The translations under genes were made by a program, and so were the position numbers. Positions 19,691 to 28,079 of a stretch of 64,000 nt of DNA are shown here, piece after piece. The notes under the pieces are model-generated. The model did not search any database. It was not told where the DNA came from and saw only the letters and a program-made list of their open reading frames with translations. The first letter of the stretch is position 1. Every line of letters starts with the position of its first letter. The stretch is from an uncultured Pseudomonadota bacterium (GTDB lineage: Bacteria; Myxococcota_A; UBA796; GCA-2862545): assembly GCA_903861005.1 (NCBI GenBank), contig CAIOSP010000146.1, forward strand, positions 1 through 64,000, read 5' to 3'.

Positions 19691-21579
19691 GCGCGGGGCA
19701 GCGTTCACTCGCCCTGTCGGCGGTCGCGTCCGCGGCCATGGCCGCCGGTCTTGCGTCTCTGGCCTACACGGCGGACCATGGCGCGATCAGCGCGGGGATC
19801 GCGGGCGTCGCCGGCGGCGCGGCGGCGTGGCTCGGTATGCGTCGAGGCCTGCCGTCCGAGGAGGAGCAGCGGAGCCGACGCGTCCTCAGCGTCGGCTCGG
19901 GCGCGTGCCTGTTCACCTGGGGCTCCGACGACGAGATCTGGTTCTCGGATGGCTGGACCGAGGCCTTCGACATTCCGAGCGGGCGGCACACCAAGCCCGA
20001 GGTGTGGCTGGGTCGGGTCCATCCTGAGGACTTCGGCGCGCTTGTCCACGGGATCGGCGCGGTGCGGTCCGGTGAGCAGGCCGTGTTGCGGCAGCACTAC
20101 CGCATCCGCTGCGGTGAAGACTGGCACTGGTTCGACCTGCACGCGCGCCGTGTGGATGACGGCGGGGCGGCGTTGGTCACGGGCGCCGTTCAGGACGTCA
20201 CGCTCGCGCACTCCATGCAGACTCGGCTGGCACACTCGGCGTTCCACGACCCGCTCACGGGCCTGCCCAACCGCGCGCTCTTCCTGGACCGCCTGGAGCA
20301 CAGCACGGCGCGCGCGCGGCGCAACCCGCTGCACCGCTTCGCGGTGGTGTTCATCGACGTCGACAACTTCAAGGTGATCAACGACAGCTTGGGCCACCAC
20401 GCGGGCGACGAGCTGCTCGACATCGTGGCCAAGCGGCTGGCGACGTGCGCGCGGTCCGGCGACACCGTCGCGCGCATTGGCGGCGACGAGTTCACGGTCC
20501 TGCTCGAGCCGGTCGACAGCCCAGACGACGCAGACAAGGTCGCCCTACGCCTGCGCAACGCGGTTCACGGCAGCGCGGTCGTGGCGGGGCACCCCGTCGA
20601 GATCAGCACCAGCGTCGGCATCGCCTTCAGCAGCCCGGACTACACGGACGCCCTAGACCTGCTGCGCGACGCGGACACCGCGATGTACTACGCGAAGCGC
20701 GCGGGACCTGGGAACCAGCGCCGCTTCGATCAGGCGATGCATGAGTCAGCCAAGCGCCGCCTGAGCGTGGAAGCCGAGCTTCGTCGCGGGCTTGATGGCG
20801 ACGGACTGCTGGTCTACTACCAGCCGATCGTCAGTCTGGTGACCGGCCATCTCGACGGCTTTGAGGCGCTTGTCCGCCTGATCGCGTCGAACGGCGCGCT
20901 GATCAGCCCCGCCGAATTCATCCCGCTGGCCGAGAGCCAGGGGCTGATCGACAAGGTGCTCGACCGCGTGCTGGCCGACACCACGGCGCGCTTGGCCGAG
21001 TGGTCCAAGGTGATGCCCGACATCTACGTGAGCGTGAACGTGAGCGCGCGCTCGGTGGGAGCGGGTCTGGTCGGCAAGGTGCGCGACGCGCTCGCCCTGC
21101 ACGATCTGAGCACGGCCCGCCTGAAGCTCGAGCTCACCGAGAGCGTGCTGGTGGAGCCCTCCAGCCAGGTGGCGCAATCGCTGATCACGCTGGGCGCCAT
21201 GGGCGTGGGCCTGTTCATCGACGACTTCGGTACGGGCTATTCGTCGCTCGCGTACCTGCACCAGTTCCCGGTGTCGCGGATCAAGCTGGACCGCACCTTC
21301 GTCATGGCGCTCGACGGCGATCACGTGCCCGAGATCGTCGAGACGATCGTGACCCTGTCCGCGAGCATCGGCGCCAAGGTGATCGCCGAGGGCATCGAGA
21401 CGGCGAACCAGCTGGAGGCTCTGATCGCGCGAGGCTGCTCGTCCGGGCAGGGCTTCTTGTTCGCGCCTGCGCTGCCCGGCGAAAAGGCCGCGCAGCTGGT
21501 GCACGAGCGCCGCGGCTGGCCGCTCACCACGACGCCGCGACCGGCGCTGGTGTCGCGCGCACCGACCGCCAGCGCCTAG
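19687..21579 (+). CDS. PAS-GGDEF-EAL c-di-GMP synthase/phosphodiesterase
   Basis: 630 residues from a GTG overlapping the kinase stop (GTGA). The N-terminus has one or two membrane helices (about 7-50); a PAS domain (about 65-175, WFDLHARRV region) follows. The GGDEF domain has an intact active site (RIGGDEF, 263-269) and an I-site RSGD (256-259) exactly five residues upstream, so it should make c-di-GMP with product inhibition. The EAL domain keeps EAL (393-395), NVSARS, LTES, DDFGTGYSS, KLDRTF, EGIET and QGFLFAPAL, so it should hydrolyse c-di-GMP. Both activities thus look possible, set by PAS input or by the coupled kinase. Its TAG overlaps the stop of the convergent MFS gene within CTAG (21576-21579). 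Confidence 0.95.
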   Translation: MSAGQRSLALSAVASAAMAAGLASLAYTADHGAISAGIAGVAGGAAAWLGMRRGLPSEEEQRSRRVLSVGSGACLFTWGSDDEIWFSDGWTEAFDIPSGRHTKPEVWLGRVHPEDFGALVHGIGAVRSGEQAVLRQHYRIRCGEDWHWFDLHARRVDDGGAALVTGAVQDVTLAHSMQTRLAHSAFHDPLTGLPNRALFLDRLEHSTARARRNPLHRFAVVFIDVDNFKVINDSLGHHAGDELLDIVAKRLATCARSGDTVARIGGDEFTVLLEPVDSPDDADKVALRLRNAVHGSAVVAGHPVEISTSVGIAFSSPDYTDALDLLRDADTAMYYAKRAGPGNQRRFDQAMHESAKRRLSVEAELRRGLDGDGLLVYYQPIVSLVTGHLDGFEALVRLIASNGALISPAEFIPLAESQGLIDKVLDRVLADTTARLAEWSKVMPDIYVSVNVSARSVGAGLVGKVRDALALHDLSTARLKLELTESVLVEPSSQVAQSLITLGAMGVGLFIDDFGTGYSSLAYLHQFPVSRIKLDRTFVMALDGDHVPEIVETIVTLSASIGAKVIAEGIETANQLEALIARGCSSGQGFLFAPALPGEKAAQLVHERRGWPLTTTPRPALVSRAPTASA

Positions 21580-22811
21580 GCGCCTTCGGGTAGCGCGTCC
21601 GCGAGGCTGGTCTTGGCGATCAGCCTGCCGGACATCGCGAACAGGATGACGCCAAGCACGCCGAGCGCGGCCTCGGTCAGCAGCATGGCAGACGGCCCGC
21701 TGGCGTCGGCGACGCGGCCCAGCAGCAGGCCCAGCCACCAGATCGGGAAGTTCGAGAGCGACGCGTAGATGGTGTACTTAGACGCGCCAGAGCCCTTGCC
21801 CATGACGTCAAGCACGACCGCCGTGAACGCCGCGTACGCCAGACCCACGCCGAGCGCGTACACGATGTTCCACGCCATGTAGGCGAACGGCGTCGCAGGG
21901 GTGATCGCCATCAAGGCGGCGACCGCGGCCAGCGCCGCGCCGATCGTGGTGTACGCCCGCTGCGGCCCGAGGCGTGTGCAGAGCGCGCCCCCCATGAAGC
22001 AGCCCGCCGCGTTCACCGCCGCCGAGATCAGCCCGAACCACTCGACGTCGGACTCGCCTGCGCCCCAGTGCGCGGCCACCGCCGACTGCATGAGCACGCC
22101 CTGGCCCGCGCCTGTGCCGATCGGCAAGAAGCAGAGCGTCGCGGCCAGCAGGCCGCCCTTGGTGCGCGCGAGCGCGAGCACGTCCTGGAACACGCCCTGC
22201 ACCGCGACGACCGGGCCGGCCTCATGGCCGTGGCGCTTCACGTCGGGGATGGCCAGAAGCAGCAGCCCGCAGGCGAGGAAGCTCACGGCGAACACGGCGC
22301 CCGTCATCCACGGCGCAGGGAGCGCCTTGAGCAGGAACAGGCCGCCGCCGCCGGCGAGGCCCGCGCCGCCCAGATTGCCCGCCTGGAACCACGCGCTGTT
22401 GCGCGAGATGTCCTCGCGGGGCGTGGTCGCGGCGATGATCGCCTCCAGCGACATGCCGACCACGGTGTTCACCAGGCTGGCGATCGCGATGATCGGCAGC
22501 AGGACCGGGAGGTTCTCCGACGACAGCGGGATGGCCGACATCGCCAGGATCCCGATCGCCGACGTGACGATGGAGAACATGTACCAGAGCTTGGGCGACA
22601 GCGTGACGTCCACCGCAGGCGCCCAGGTCCACTTCCACCACTGACTCAGCATGTTGGCGCCGTTCAGCCAGGCGCCCTCGCTGATCGACATGCCGTTCTG
22701 GGTGGCCAGGAACGTCAGGGGGAAGCTGACGAAGCCGCCCAACGCGCCGAACGGGAAGTACAGGATGGTCCACACGATCGGGTGGAACGGCTGGCGGACG
22801 GGCTCGCTCAT
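21576..22811 (-). CDS. MFS-type transporter (AmpG/PAT-like)
   Basis: A 411-residue integral membrane protein with 11-12 predicted helices and the two-bundle layout of major facilitator transporters. Segments such as GALGGFVSFPLTFLATQNG in the first helix pair and LGLLLGRVADASGP late in the protein fit AmpG/PAT-type permeases, which import solutes such as muropeptides or acetyl-CoA, but nothing identifies the substrate here. It is the last gene of the minus-strand series rnz, dinG-like, moaD, moaE, about 50 bases after moaE. That gap contains a CGCCCC/GGGGCG hairpin, so it may have its own transcript or partial termination. Its stop overlaps that of the GGDEF-EAL gene. Confidence 0.8.
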   Translation of the reverse strand: MSEPVRQPFHPIVWTILYFPFGALGGFVSFPLTFLATQNGMSISEGAWLNGANMLSQWWKWTWAPAVDVTLSPKLWYMFSIVTSAIGILAMSAIPLSSENLPVLLPIIAIASLVNTVVGMSLEAIIAATTPREDISRNSAWFQAGNLGGAGLAGGGGLFLLKALPAPWMTGAVFAVSFLACGLLLLAIPDVKRHGHEAGPVVAVQGVFQDVLALARTKGGLLAATLCFLPIGTGAGQGVLMQSAVAAHWGAGESDVEWFGLISAAVNAAGCFMGGALCTRLGPQRAYTTIGAALAAVAALMAITPATPFAYMAWNIVYALGVGLAYAAFTAVVLDVMGKGSGASKYTIYASLSNFPIWWLGLLLGRVADASGPSAMLLTEAALGVLGVILFAMSGRLIAKTSLADALPEGA

Positions 22812-22863
22812 CTGGGCCTCGGCGTCGACCGTCGCCCCGTATCGGGGGCGGTTGGGGACCGCC

Positions 22864-23298
22864 CTAGCTTCCTGTAGGATCCTCGTGAATCGCGGCGTTC
22901 GGCTTCCATGCGTGGCCGTCGTCGTAGACCTCCTTCTTCCAGATCGGGACCCGCGCCTTCAGCGCCTCGATCGCGTAGCGGCTCGCGTCGTAGGCGTCGG
23001 CGCGGTGCGGCGTGCCGACCGCGATCACCACGCTCGCCTCGGTGACGGGCACGACGCCCAGTCGGTGCACCAGCGCCGCCCGCGCACCCGGCCACCGCGC
23101 GCCGATCTCGGCGGCGATCGCCATCAGCTCCGCCTGGGCGAGCGCGACGTAGGCCTCGTACTCCAGCCGCAGGACGGGCCTCCCCTCGAAGGTGTCGCGC
23201 GTGGTGCCGACGAACACGAGCACCGCGCCGCACGACGCGTCGCGCACGCTCGCCTCCACCTGGGCGACGTCGATCCCATGGTCGACCAGCGCGATCAT
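22864..23298 (-). CDS. moaE: molybdopterin synthase catalytic subunit
   Basis: Large subunit of molybdopterin synthase, which adds two sulfurs to cyclic pyranopterin monophosphate. The 144 residues have the MoaE motifs: GAVLVFVGTTRD, LEYEAYVALA, IGxxxxVHRLGVVPVTEASVVIAV, the RYAIEALKARVPIWKKE stretch with the catalytic lysines, and a W-K-P tail. The ATG overlaps the moaD stop (ATGA), so the two subunits are translationally coupled, which suits their 2:2 complex. Confidence 0.96.
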   Translation of the reverse strand: MIALVDHGIDVAQVEASVRDASCGAVLVFVGTTRDTFEGRPVLRLEYEAYVALAQAELMAIAAEIGARWPGARAALVHRLGVVPVTEASVVIAVGTPHRADAYDASRYAIEALKARVPIWKKEVYDDGHAWKPNAAIHEDPTGS

Positions 23299-23525
23299 CC
23301 GCCACCCACCGGCGGCAGGAAGGCGATCTCGTCGCCGTCTTGCGCGACATCGTGCGCGTCCGCGTAGGCGCCATTGCGGGCATAGGCGATCGGCAGCGCG
23401 AGCAGGTCGGGGAAGCGCTCGACGAACAGCGTGTGCAGCGTGGTGCCGGCGTCGATGTCGGCGTCCTCGGTGGTGCGCCCCGCGCGGTCGCGCACCGGCC
23501 CAAAGTACAACAGCGAGACCTTCAC
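23295..23525 (-). CDS. moaD: molybdopterin synthase sulfur-carrier subunit
   Basis: A 76-residue ubiquitin-fold protein ending in VGGG; the terminal Gly-Gly is adenylated and thiocarboxylated by MoeB-type enzymes and then delivers sulfur to MoaE. MKVSLLYFGPVRDRAG and the DGDEIAFLPPVGGG tail are typical. The GTG start lies directly after the stop of the upstream dinG-like gene, with GGAGG inside that gene's end, so it is read as part of the same operon. Confidence 0.95.
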   Translation of the reverse strand: MKVSLLYFGPVRDRAGRTTEDADIDAGTTLHTLFVERFPDLLALPIAYARNGAYADAHDVAQDGDEIAFLPPVGGG

Positions 23526-25979
23526 CTAGACCTCCGCGGGGCGAGGGGTGGTGGCGTAGAAGGTGCGGATCGCGTCGAGCACGCGGGTCCACGGTCCCTT
23601 CACCCGGCGCGCCGGCGGGAGCGCCGCGAGCAGCGTGTTGCCGTAGCCCTTGGTGTGGACGCGACCGTCGAGGATCAGCACGACGCCGCGGTCATCTTGC
23701 GCGCGCAGCAGGCGGCCGTAGCCCTGGCGCAGCTTGATCGCCGTCTCGGGCAGCGTGTACGCGCGGAACGGATCGGCCCCGCTCGCCGCGACCTTCTCGT
23801 GCCGCGCCAGGCGCAGCGGATCGGTCGGCACGCGGAACGGCAAGCGAGGCACGATGACCAGGCGCAGCGCCTCGCCGCGCACGCTCACACCCTCCCAGAA
23901 CGAGTCGGTGCCCACCAGCACCGCGTTCCGTTCGCCCTTGAAGCGCGCCAGCAGCGCCCCGCGGCCTTCGGTGCCTTGGCTGAACACCGGGATGCCCGGG
24001 CGCAGCGCCGCCCGCAGCGCGGCCGCGTAGGCCGTGACAGCGTCGTGGGAGGTGCACAGCACGAACGCGCCGCCGCCCGCGACCTCGATCGCGTCGACGA
24101 TCGCGCGCGCGCTCGCGCGCAAGAAGCCAGGCTCGTCGGGCGTGGGCAGATCGTTCGGCAGGCCCAGCAGCGCCTGCTGGAAGTGGTCGAAGGGCGAGGG
24201 GAGCACCAGCTCCTCGGGCGACTCCAGGCCGTGGCGGCTCTTCCAGAACTTGAAGTCGCCCGCGACCGACAGCGTCGCCGACGTGGCGACCGCGCCGCGC
24301 AGCTTCTCCCACAGGATGTTCTTGAGCATCGGCGCCACGTCGATCGGCGACGCGCACAGCGCCGCGGTGCCGTCCTCACGTCGGGTCTCAGCGCGCTCGA
24401 TCCAGCGCACGCGCGTGTCGTCGCTGGGCTCGGTGAACACGCGCACGCCGTCCGCTAGCCGGGCCAAGCGACCGGCCGCGCGCTGCAGATCGAGCAGCGA
24501 CTGCGACTGGCCCTCGGGCAGCTTGAAGTCGCCCAGCGCCTCTTGGATGCCGGCGAGCGCGCCCGACGCGTCCTCCAGCGCCATGCGCAGGTGCTGCGCG
24601 CGCGGCAGCACCACGTTGGTCCACAGCTCCGTGCCGCGGAAACGATCGTCGATGCGAACCTGCGGCGCTTCGGGCCCGAGCAGGTTGGCGATCTCGCCCA
24701 GCGCCTCGGTGGCGACCGACGTGAGCGGCACCACAAGATCCTTCGCCGCCGACGCCGCGGCCAGCGCCTTGTCCGCGACCTCAGGCGGGACCTTGGACGC
24801 GTTCGACACGGTGTCGGCGAAGCGGTCGAAGGCGCCAGGGCGCTTCTTCGCCGAGCGCAGCGGGAACACGGCGCGGCTGACCGCGCGCTGCGTGACGCGC
24901 GTGGCGCCCGCACCCGTCGCGACGTCCTCCAGGTGGTGGGCCTCGTCGAGGATCACCCGCTCGAAGCGGGGCAGCAGGCCAAAGCCCGCCTCTTCGCGCA
25001 GCACCAGATCGGCCAGCAGCAGCGCGTGGTTCACCACGATGACGTGCGCGCCCGCCGCGGTGCGCCGCGCGGAGTAGTAGTGGCAGCTGTCATAGTGCTC
25101 GCAGCGCATCCGGAGCGTGAGATCGCTGTCGGACTCCACGCGCTCCCACACGTCGGGCGGCACCGGGAAGCCGATCTCGCTGCGCGACCCGCCCGTCGTC
25201 GTCGCCGCCCAGCCGAGCAGCGCGTCGAACGCGATCTTCGCGTCGTCCGACAGCTCGGTCGCCTCGTCGCGCGCGAGCTGGAGTCGGCGCTTGCACAGGT
25301 AGTTGTTGCGCCCTTCGAGCACGGCCGTGCGCGCCTCGATCCCGCCGCGCGCCAGGATGGGCAGGTCGCTCGCCACCAGCTGCGCCTGCAGCGCGCGCGT
25401 GTGCGTGGCGATCACCACCTTGGCGTCGTTGGCCAAGGCCCACATGGCGGCGGGCAGCAGGTACGCGAGCGACTTGCCGGTGCCGGTGCCCGCCTCAACC
25501 ACCAGCGGGCGGCCCTCATTGAGCGCGGCCGTGACCCGCAAGGCCATCTCGCGCTGCGCGGGGCGTGACTCCCAGCCGGGGAGCGCGGTGGGCAGCGTCT
25601 CGTCGAGGAAGCGCAGGACGTCGTCTGGATCGATCTTCTTGGGCGCAGGCTGCCACGGCTCCACGATGAAGCTCGCGTTGCGGACGTCGTTGTCGACGAT
25701 CACAAAGCCGACGCCGTCCTCGGAGAACTGTCCGGCCAGCGCCATGTCGGGGTCGGAGGGCCGCAGATCGCCGGACGGGTGGTTGTGGATCACGACCTGA
25801 CCCGCGCGCGGACGACCCAGGATCGCCAACACCTGATCCTCTTGGCCGCGCGCCACGATCTCCACGCCGATCACCGTGCCGTGATCGACCTCACCGACCG
25901 CGAACACCTCGCGTCCGCCTACCTCCACGATGGCCGCGCGCATGGCTGCGGCGGCCTCGGGCGTGAAGCGCGGGCTCAC
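23526..25979 (-). CDS. JAMM (RadC-like) domain fused to a DinG/XPD-family helicase
   Basis: 817 residues. The N-terminal 100 carry a JAMM metalloprotease-like motif, HNHPSGD at 65-71 followed by P-S-x-x-D (D78), the RadC/JAB zinc-site pattern. The rest is a superfamily-2 helicase of the DinG/XPD type: Walker A AGTGTGKS (163-170), DEAH at 345-348, SATL, and the C-terminal VGTDSFWEGVSVRGEALR and RQGYGRLLR motifs. DinG helicases hold a 4Fe-4S cluster on four Cys between motifs I and II; only C229, C293 and C299 are visible here. It probably unwinds structured DNA during repair, but the JAMM domain's role is unknown. The GTG overlaps the rnz stop (GTGA), and its stop abuts moaD. Confidence 0.9.
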   Translation of the reverse strand: MSPRFTPEAAAAMRAAIVEVGGREVFAVGEVDHGTVIGVEIVARGQEDQVLAILGRPRAGQVVIHNHPSGDLRPSDPDMALAGQFSEDGVGFVIVDNDVRNASFIVEPWQPAPKKIDPDDVLRFLDETLPTALPGWESRPAQREMALRVTAALNEGRPLVVEAGTGTGKSLAYLLPAAMWALANDAKVVIATHTRALQAQLVASDLPILARGGIEARTAVLEGRNNYLCKRRLQLARDEATELSDDAKIAFDALLGWAATTTGGSRSEIGFPVPPDVWERVESDSDLTLRMRCEHYDSCHYYSARRTAAGAHVIVVNHALLLADLVLREEAGFGLLPRFERVILDEAHHLEDVATGAGATRVTQRAVSRAVFPLRSAKKRPGAFDRFADTVSNASKVPPEVADKALAAASAAKDLVVPLTSVATEALGEIANLLGPEAPQVRIDDRFRGTELWTNVVLPRAQHLRMALEDASGALAGIQEALGDFKLPEGQSQSLLDLQRAAGRLARLADGVRVFTEPSDDTRVRWIERAETRREDGTAALCASPIDVAPMLKNILWEKLRGAVATSATLSVAGDFKFWKSRHGLESPEELVLPSPFDHFQQALLGLPNDLPTPDEPGFLRASARAIVDAIEVAGGGAFVLCTSHDAVTAYAAALRAALRPGIPVFSQGTEGRGALLARFKGERNAVLVGTDSFWEGVSVRGEALRLVIVPRLPFRVPTDPLRLARHEKVAASGADPFRAYTLPETAIKLRQGYGRLLRAQDDRGVVLILDGRVHTKGYGNTLLAALPPARRVKGPWTRVLDAIRTFYATTPRPAEV

Positions 25980-26893
25980 GGGCTCTCGCGCGGCGGCAGA
26001 TCGAGGTGCAGGCCGTCGTAGGCCACGTGCACGTCACCGTGGTGGCGGCGCGCCTCCTCGGCGAACGGGGCGTCCATCGGGTAGCGCTGGCTGAAGTGCG
26101 TCAGCAGCAGGCGACGCGCCCCCGCCTCCTTGGCGAGCAGGCCGGCCTCGTCGGCGGTCATGTGCAGGTAGTTGCGGGCCTCTTCGGCCTCGGACGACAG
26201 GAAGGTCGACTCGCAGACCAGCAGGTCCACGCCCTTGGCGAGCTGGCGGGCGCCGTCGCAGGGGCGGGTGTCCATGAGGAACGCGAACGAGCGGCCTTTG
26301 CGACGGTGCGACACCTGGTCGACCGTGACCTCGCGGCCGTCGACTGTGACGCGGCCGTCACGCTTGAGGCGGCCCACAGCCTCGCCGCGGATGCCGAGCG
26401 CGTCCGTGGCGGCCGGATCGATCGTCCATCCGTCTGGCTCCTCGATTCGGTAGCCCCACGCGGGAGCGCCGTGCCGGAGCGGGGCGGTGGTGAGCGTCCA
26501 GTTGGGCGTCTGGGCGATCACCCCGGCGGCGTCGTGCGGGCGGGGGCGGATGTCGGCCTTGTCCTCGTAGATCGACGCGTGCCGGAGCCGCTCGTAGAAC
26601 TCGACGCCGCTGCCCGGGAAGTGCACGTGGACCGGGTGGTCGACGCCGTCGAGGCTGATGCGCTGCAGGATGCCGGGCAGGCCCAGGCAGTGGTCGCCGT
26701 GGAAGTGGGTGACGCAGATGCGCGTGATCTGGCTGGCCCGCGCGCCGAACACCGTCATCTGACGCTGCGTGCCCTCGCCTGGGTCGAACAGGAAGCCGTC
26801 GCCGTCCCACAGCAGCAGGTAGCCGTTGTGGTTGCGATGTCGGGTGGGCACCTGGCTGGAGGAACCCAGCACGACGAGCTGACGAAGGGACAC
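25976..26893 (-). CDS. rnz: ribonuclease Z (tRNA 3' endonuclease)
   Basis: Metallo-beta-lactamase-fold nuclease that trims tRNA 3' ends. The 305 residues include VTHFHGDHCLGLPG, the HxHxDH zinc motif, a VEFYERL exosite region, and downstream D, H and LLTHFSQRY motifs for the remaining zinc ligands, all in family order. The GTG giving VSLRQLVVLG is chosen because GGAG lies six bases upstream and the protein then begins at the first beta-strand; the open frame extends further but into Pro/Gly-rich sequence unlike the family. First gene of the minus-strand operon. Confidence 0.93.
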   Translation of the reverse strand: MSLRQLVVLGSSSQVPTRHRNHNGYLLLWDGDGFLFDPGEGTQRQMTVFGARASQITRICVTHFHGDHCLGLPGILQRISLDGVDHPVHVHFPGSGVEFYERLRHASIYEDKADIRPRPHDAAGVIAQTPNWTLTTAPLRHGAPAWGYRIEEPDGWTIDPAATDALGIRGEAVGRLKRDGRVTVDGREVTVDQVSHRRKGRSFAFLMDTRPCDGARQLAKGVDLLVCESTFLSSEAEEARNYLHMTADEAGLLAKEAGARRLLLTHFSQRYPMDAPFAEEARRHHGDVHVAYDGLHLDLPPRESP

Positions 26894-26966
26894 GGACGCT
26901 CCGGACCCACCCCTTAGCGTCGCGGGACGCCCCCCGCCTGGGATACAGCACGGACGTGGAGTGTCG

Positions 26967-28079
26967 ATGCTCGCGATCTGGGTGGTCGGGATGGTGGTGA
27001 GCCTCGCGGACACGGGCGCAGCCCCGTGCCCGACGCCGCCCGTCGCCGTCGCGATGAACCCGTGGGATGGCGCGACGACGTCGTTTACGCCGGTCACCCT
27101 CACCCTGAGCACCGACACCTGCGCGACGAGCGCCAACTACCTGCTCACCCGCGACGGGCTGCCGGTGGAGGAGGGCGCCGACGTCGAGATCGTGGGCAGC
27201 ACGGCCGCCTGGTCGCCGACGACGCCGCTGACCGACCTGACGACCTGGTGCTGGACCGTGCGCGCGATGGACGTGAACGGCGAGTCCGGCGGCGACACCT
27301 CGCCCTCATGCTTCACGGTGGACACCGAGAACCAGGCGCCTGGGCCGCCCAGCTGGGTGACGCCCCGCGCTGGCGCCGTGGTCCTGTCCACGCAGCGCTT
27401 TACGCTGGCCCCGGCCGTCGACCCCGAACACCGGGCGCTCCGCTACGAGATCGAGGTGGTCGCCGAGGCGGGCACGGTCGGCCAGGGGCATGATCTGCGA
27501 GAGAGCGAGCTGACGGACCGCGTGCTGACCAGCCTCGTCGAGGACACTTGGTATGTGGCGCGCGCGCGCGCGACCGACTGGGACAGCCTGGGCCCCTGGG
27601 CCTCCACCGCCTTCTTCGTCAACGACGACAACCGTGCCCCGAACGCCCCCGCGCTCGACCCGGCGCAGGTGGACCTCACCCTCGGGCGCGTGACGTTCTC
27701 AGCCCACGGCGCGGTCGATCCGGAGGGGTTCCCGGTCCGCTACACGGTCGAGCTGCGCGACGCGACGGGCGCCGCCGTGATGTCGTGGAGTGAGCTGCGC
27801 CCCGATCCGCAGGGGGTGGTCACGGTGATGACTCGCGCGATCACGCCGGGGTCCTACCAGTGGACCGCGCGCGCCATCGACTACCAGGGCATGCCCGGCC
27901 TGTGGGCGGGCTCGCAGGCGGTGCACGTCCCGTCGCCCGAGGATCTCCCGAGTGGTCGGCCGGTACCAGACGACGGCCTGGGCGGCCTTGAGCAGGTCGG
28001 CTGCGGCTGCGACACGCCCCGCGCGCCGTCGGTGGCGTGGGTTGGGCTGCTCGCGCTGGCCGTTTGGCGCCGCCGTTGA
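26967..28079 (+). CDS. secreted fibronectin-III-like protein with MYXO-CTERM tag
   Basis: A 370-residue exported protein: signal peptide (residues 1-15), two or three fibronectin type III-like beta-sandwich modules (repeated W-x-V-R-A / Y-x-A-R-A-x-D endings), then a C-terminal tag (GCGCDTP, a short hydrophobic stretch, Arg-Arg-Arg). That is the MYXO-CTERM layout, which in Myxococcota directs sorting, processing and surface anchoring. Probably a cell-surface or secreted binding protein. ATG 26967 follows GGA by six bases; a GTG two codons upstream is possible. The stop overlaps the TTG start of mutY (TTGA). Confidence 0.88.
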   Translation: MLAIWVVGMVVSLADTGAAPCPTPPVAVAMNPWDGATTSFTPVTLTLSTDTCATSANYLLTRDGLPVEEGADVEIVGSTAAWSPTTPLTDLTTWCWTVRAMDVNGESGGDTSPSCFTVDTENQAPGPPSWVTPRAGAVVLSTQRFTLAPAVDPEHRALRYEIEVVAEAGTVGQGHDLRESELTDRVLTSLVEDTWYVARARATDWDSLGPWASTAFFVNDDNRAPNAPALDPAQVDLTLGRVTFSAHGAVDPEGFPVRYTVELRDATGAAVMSWSELRPDPQGVVTVMTRAITPGSYQWTARAIDYQGMPGLWAGSQAVHVPSPEDLPSGRPVPDDGLGGLEQVGCGCDTPRAPSVAWVGLLALAVWRRR

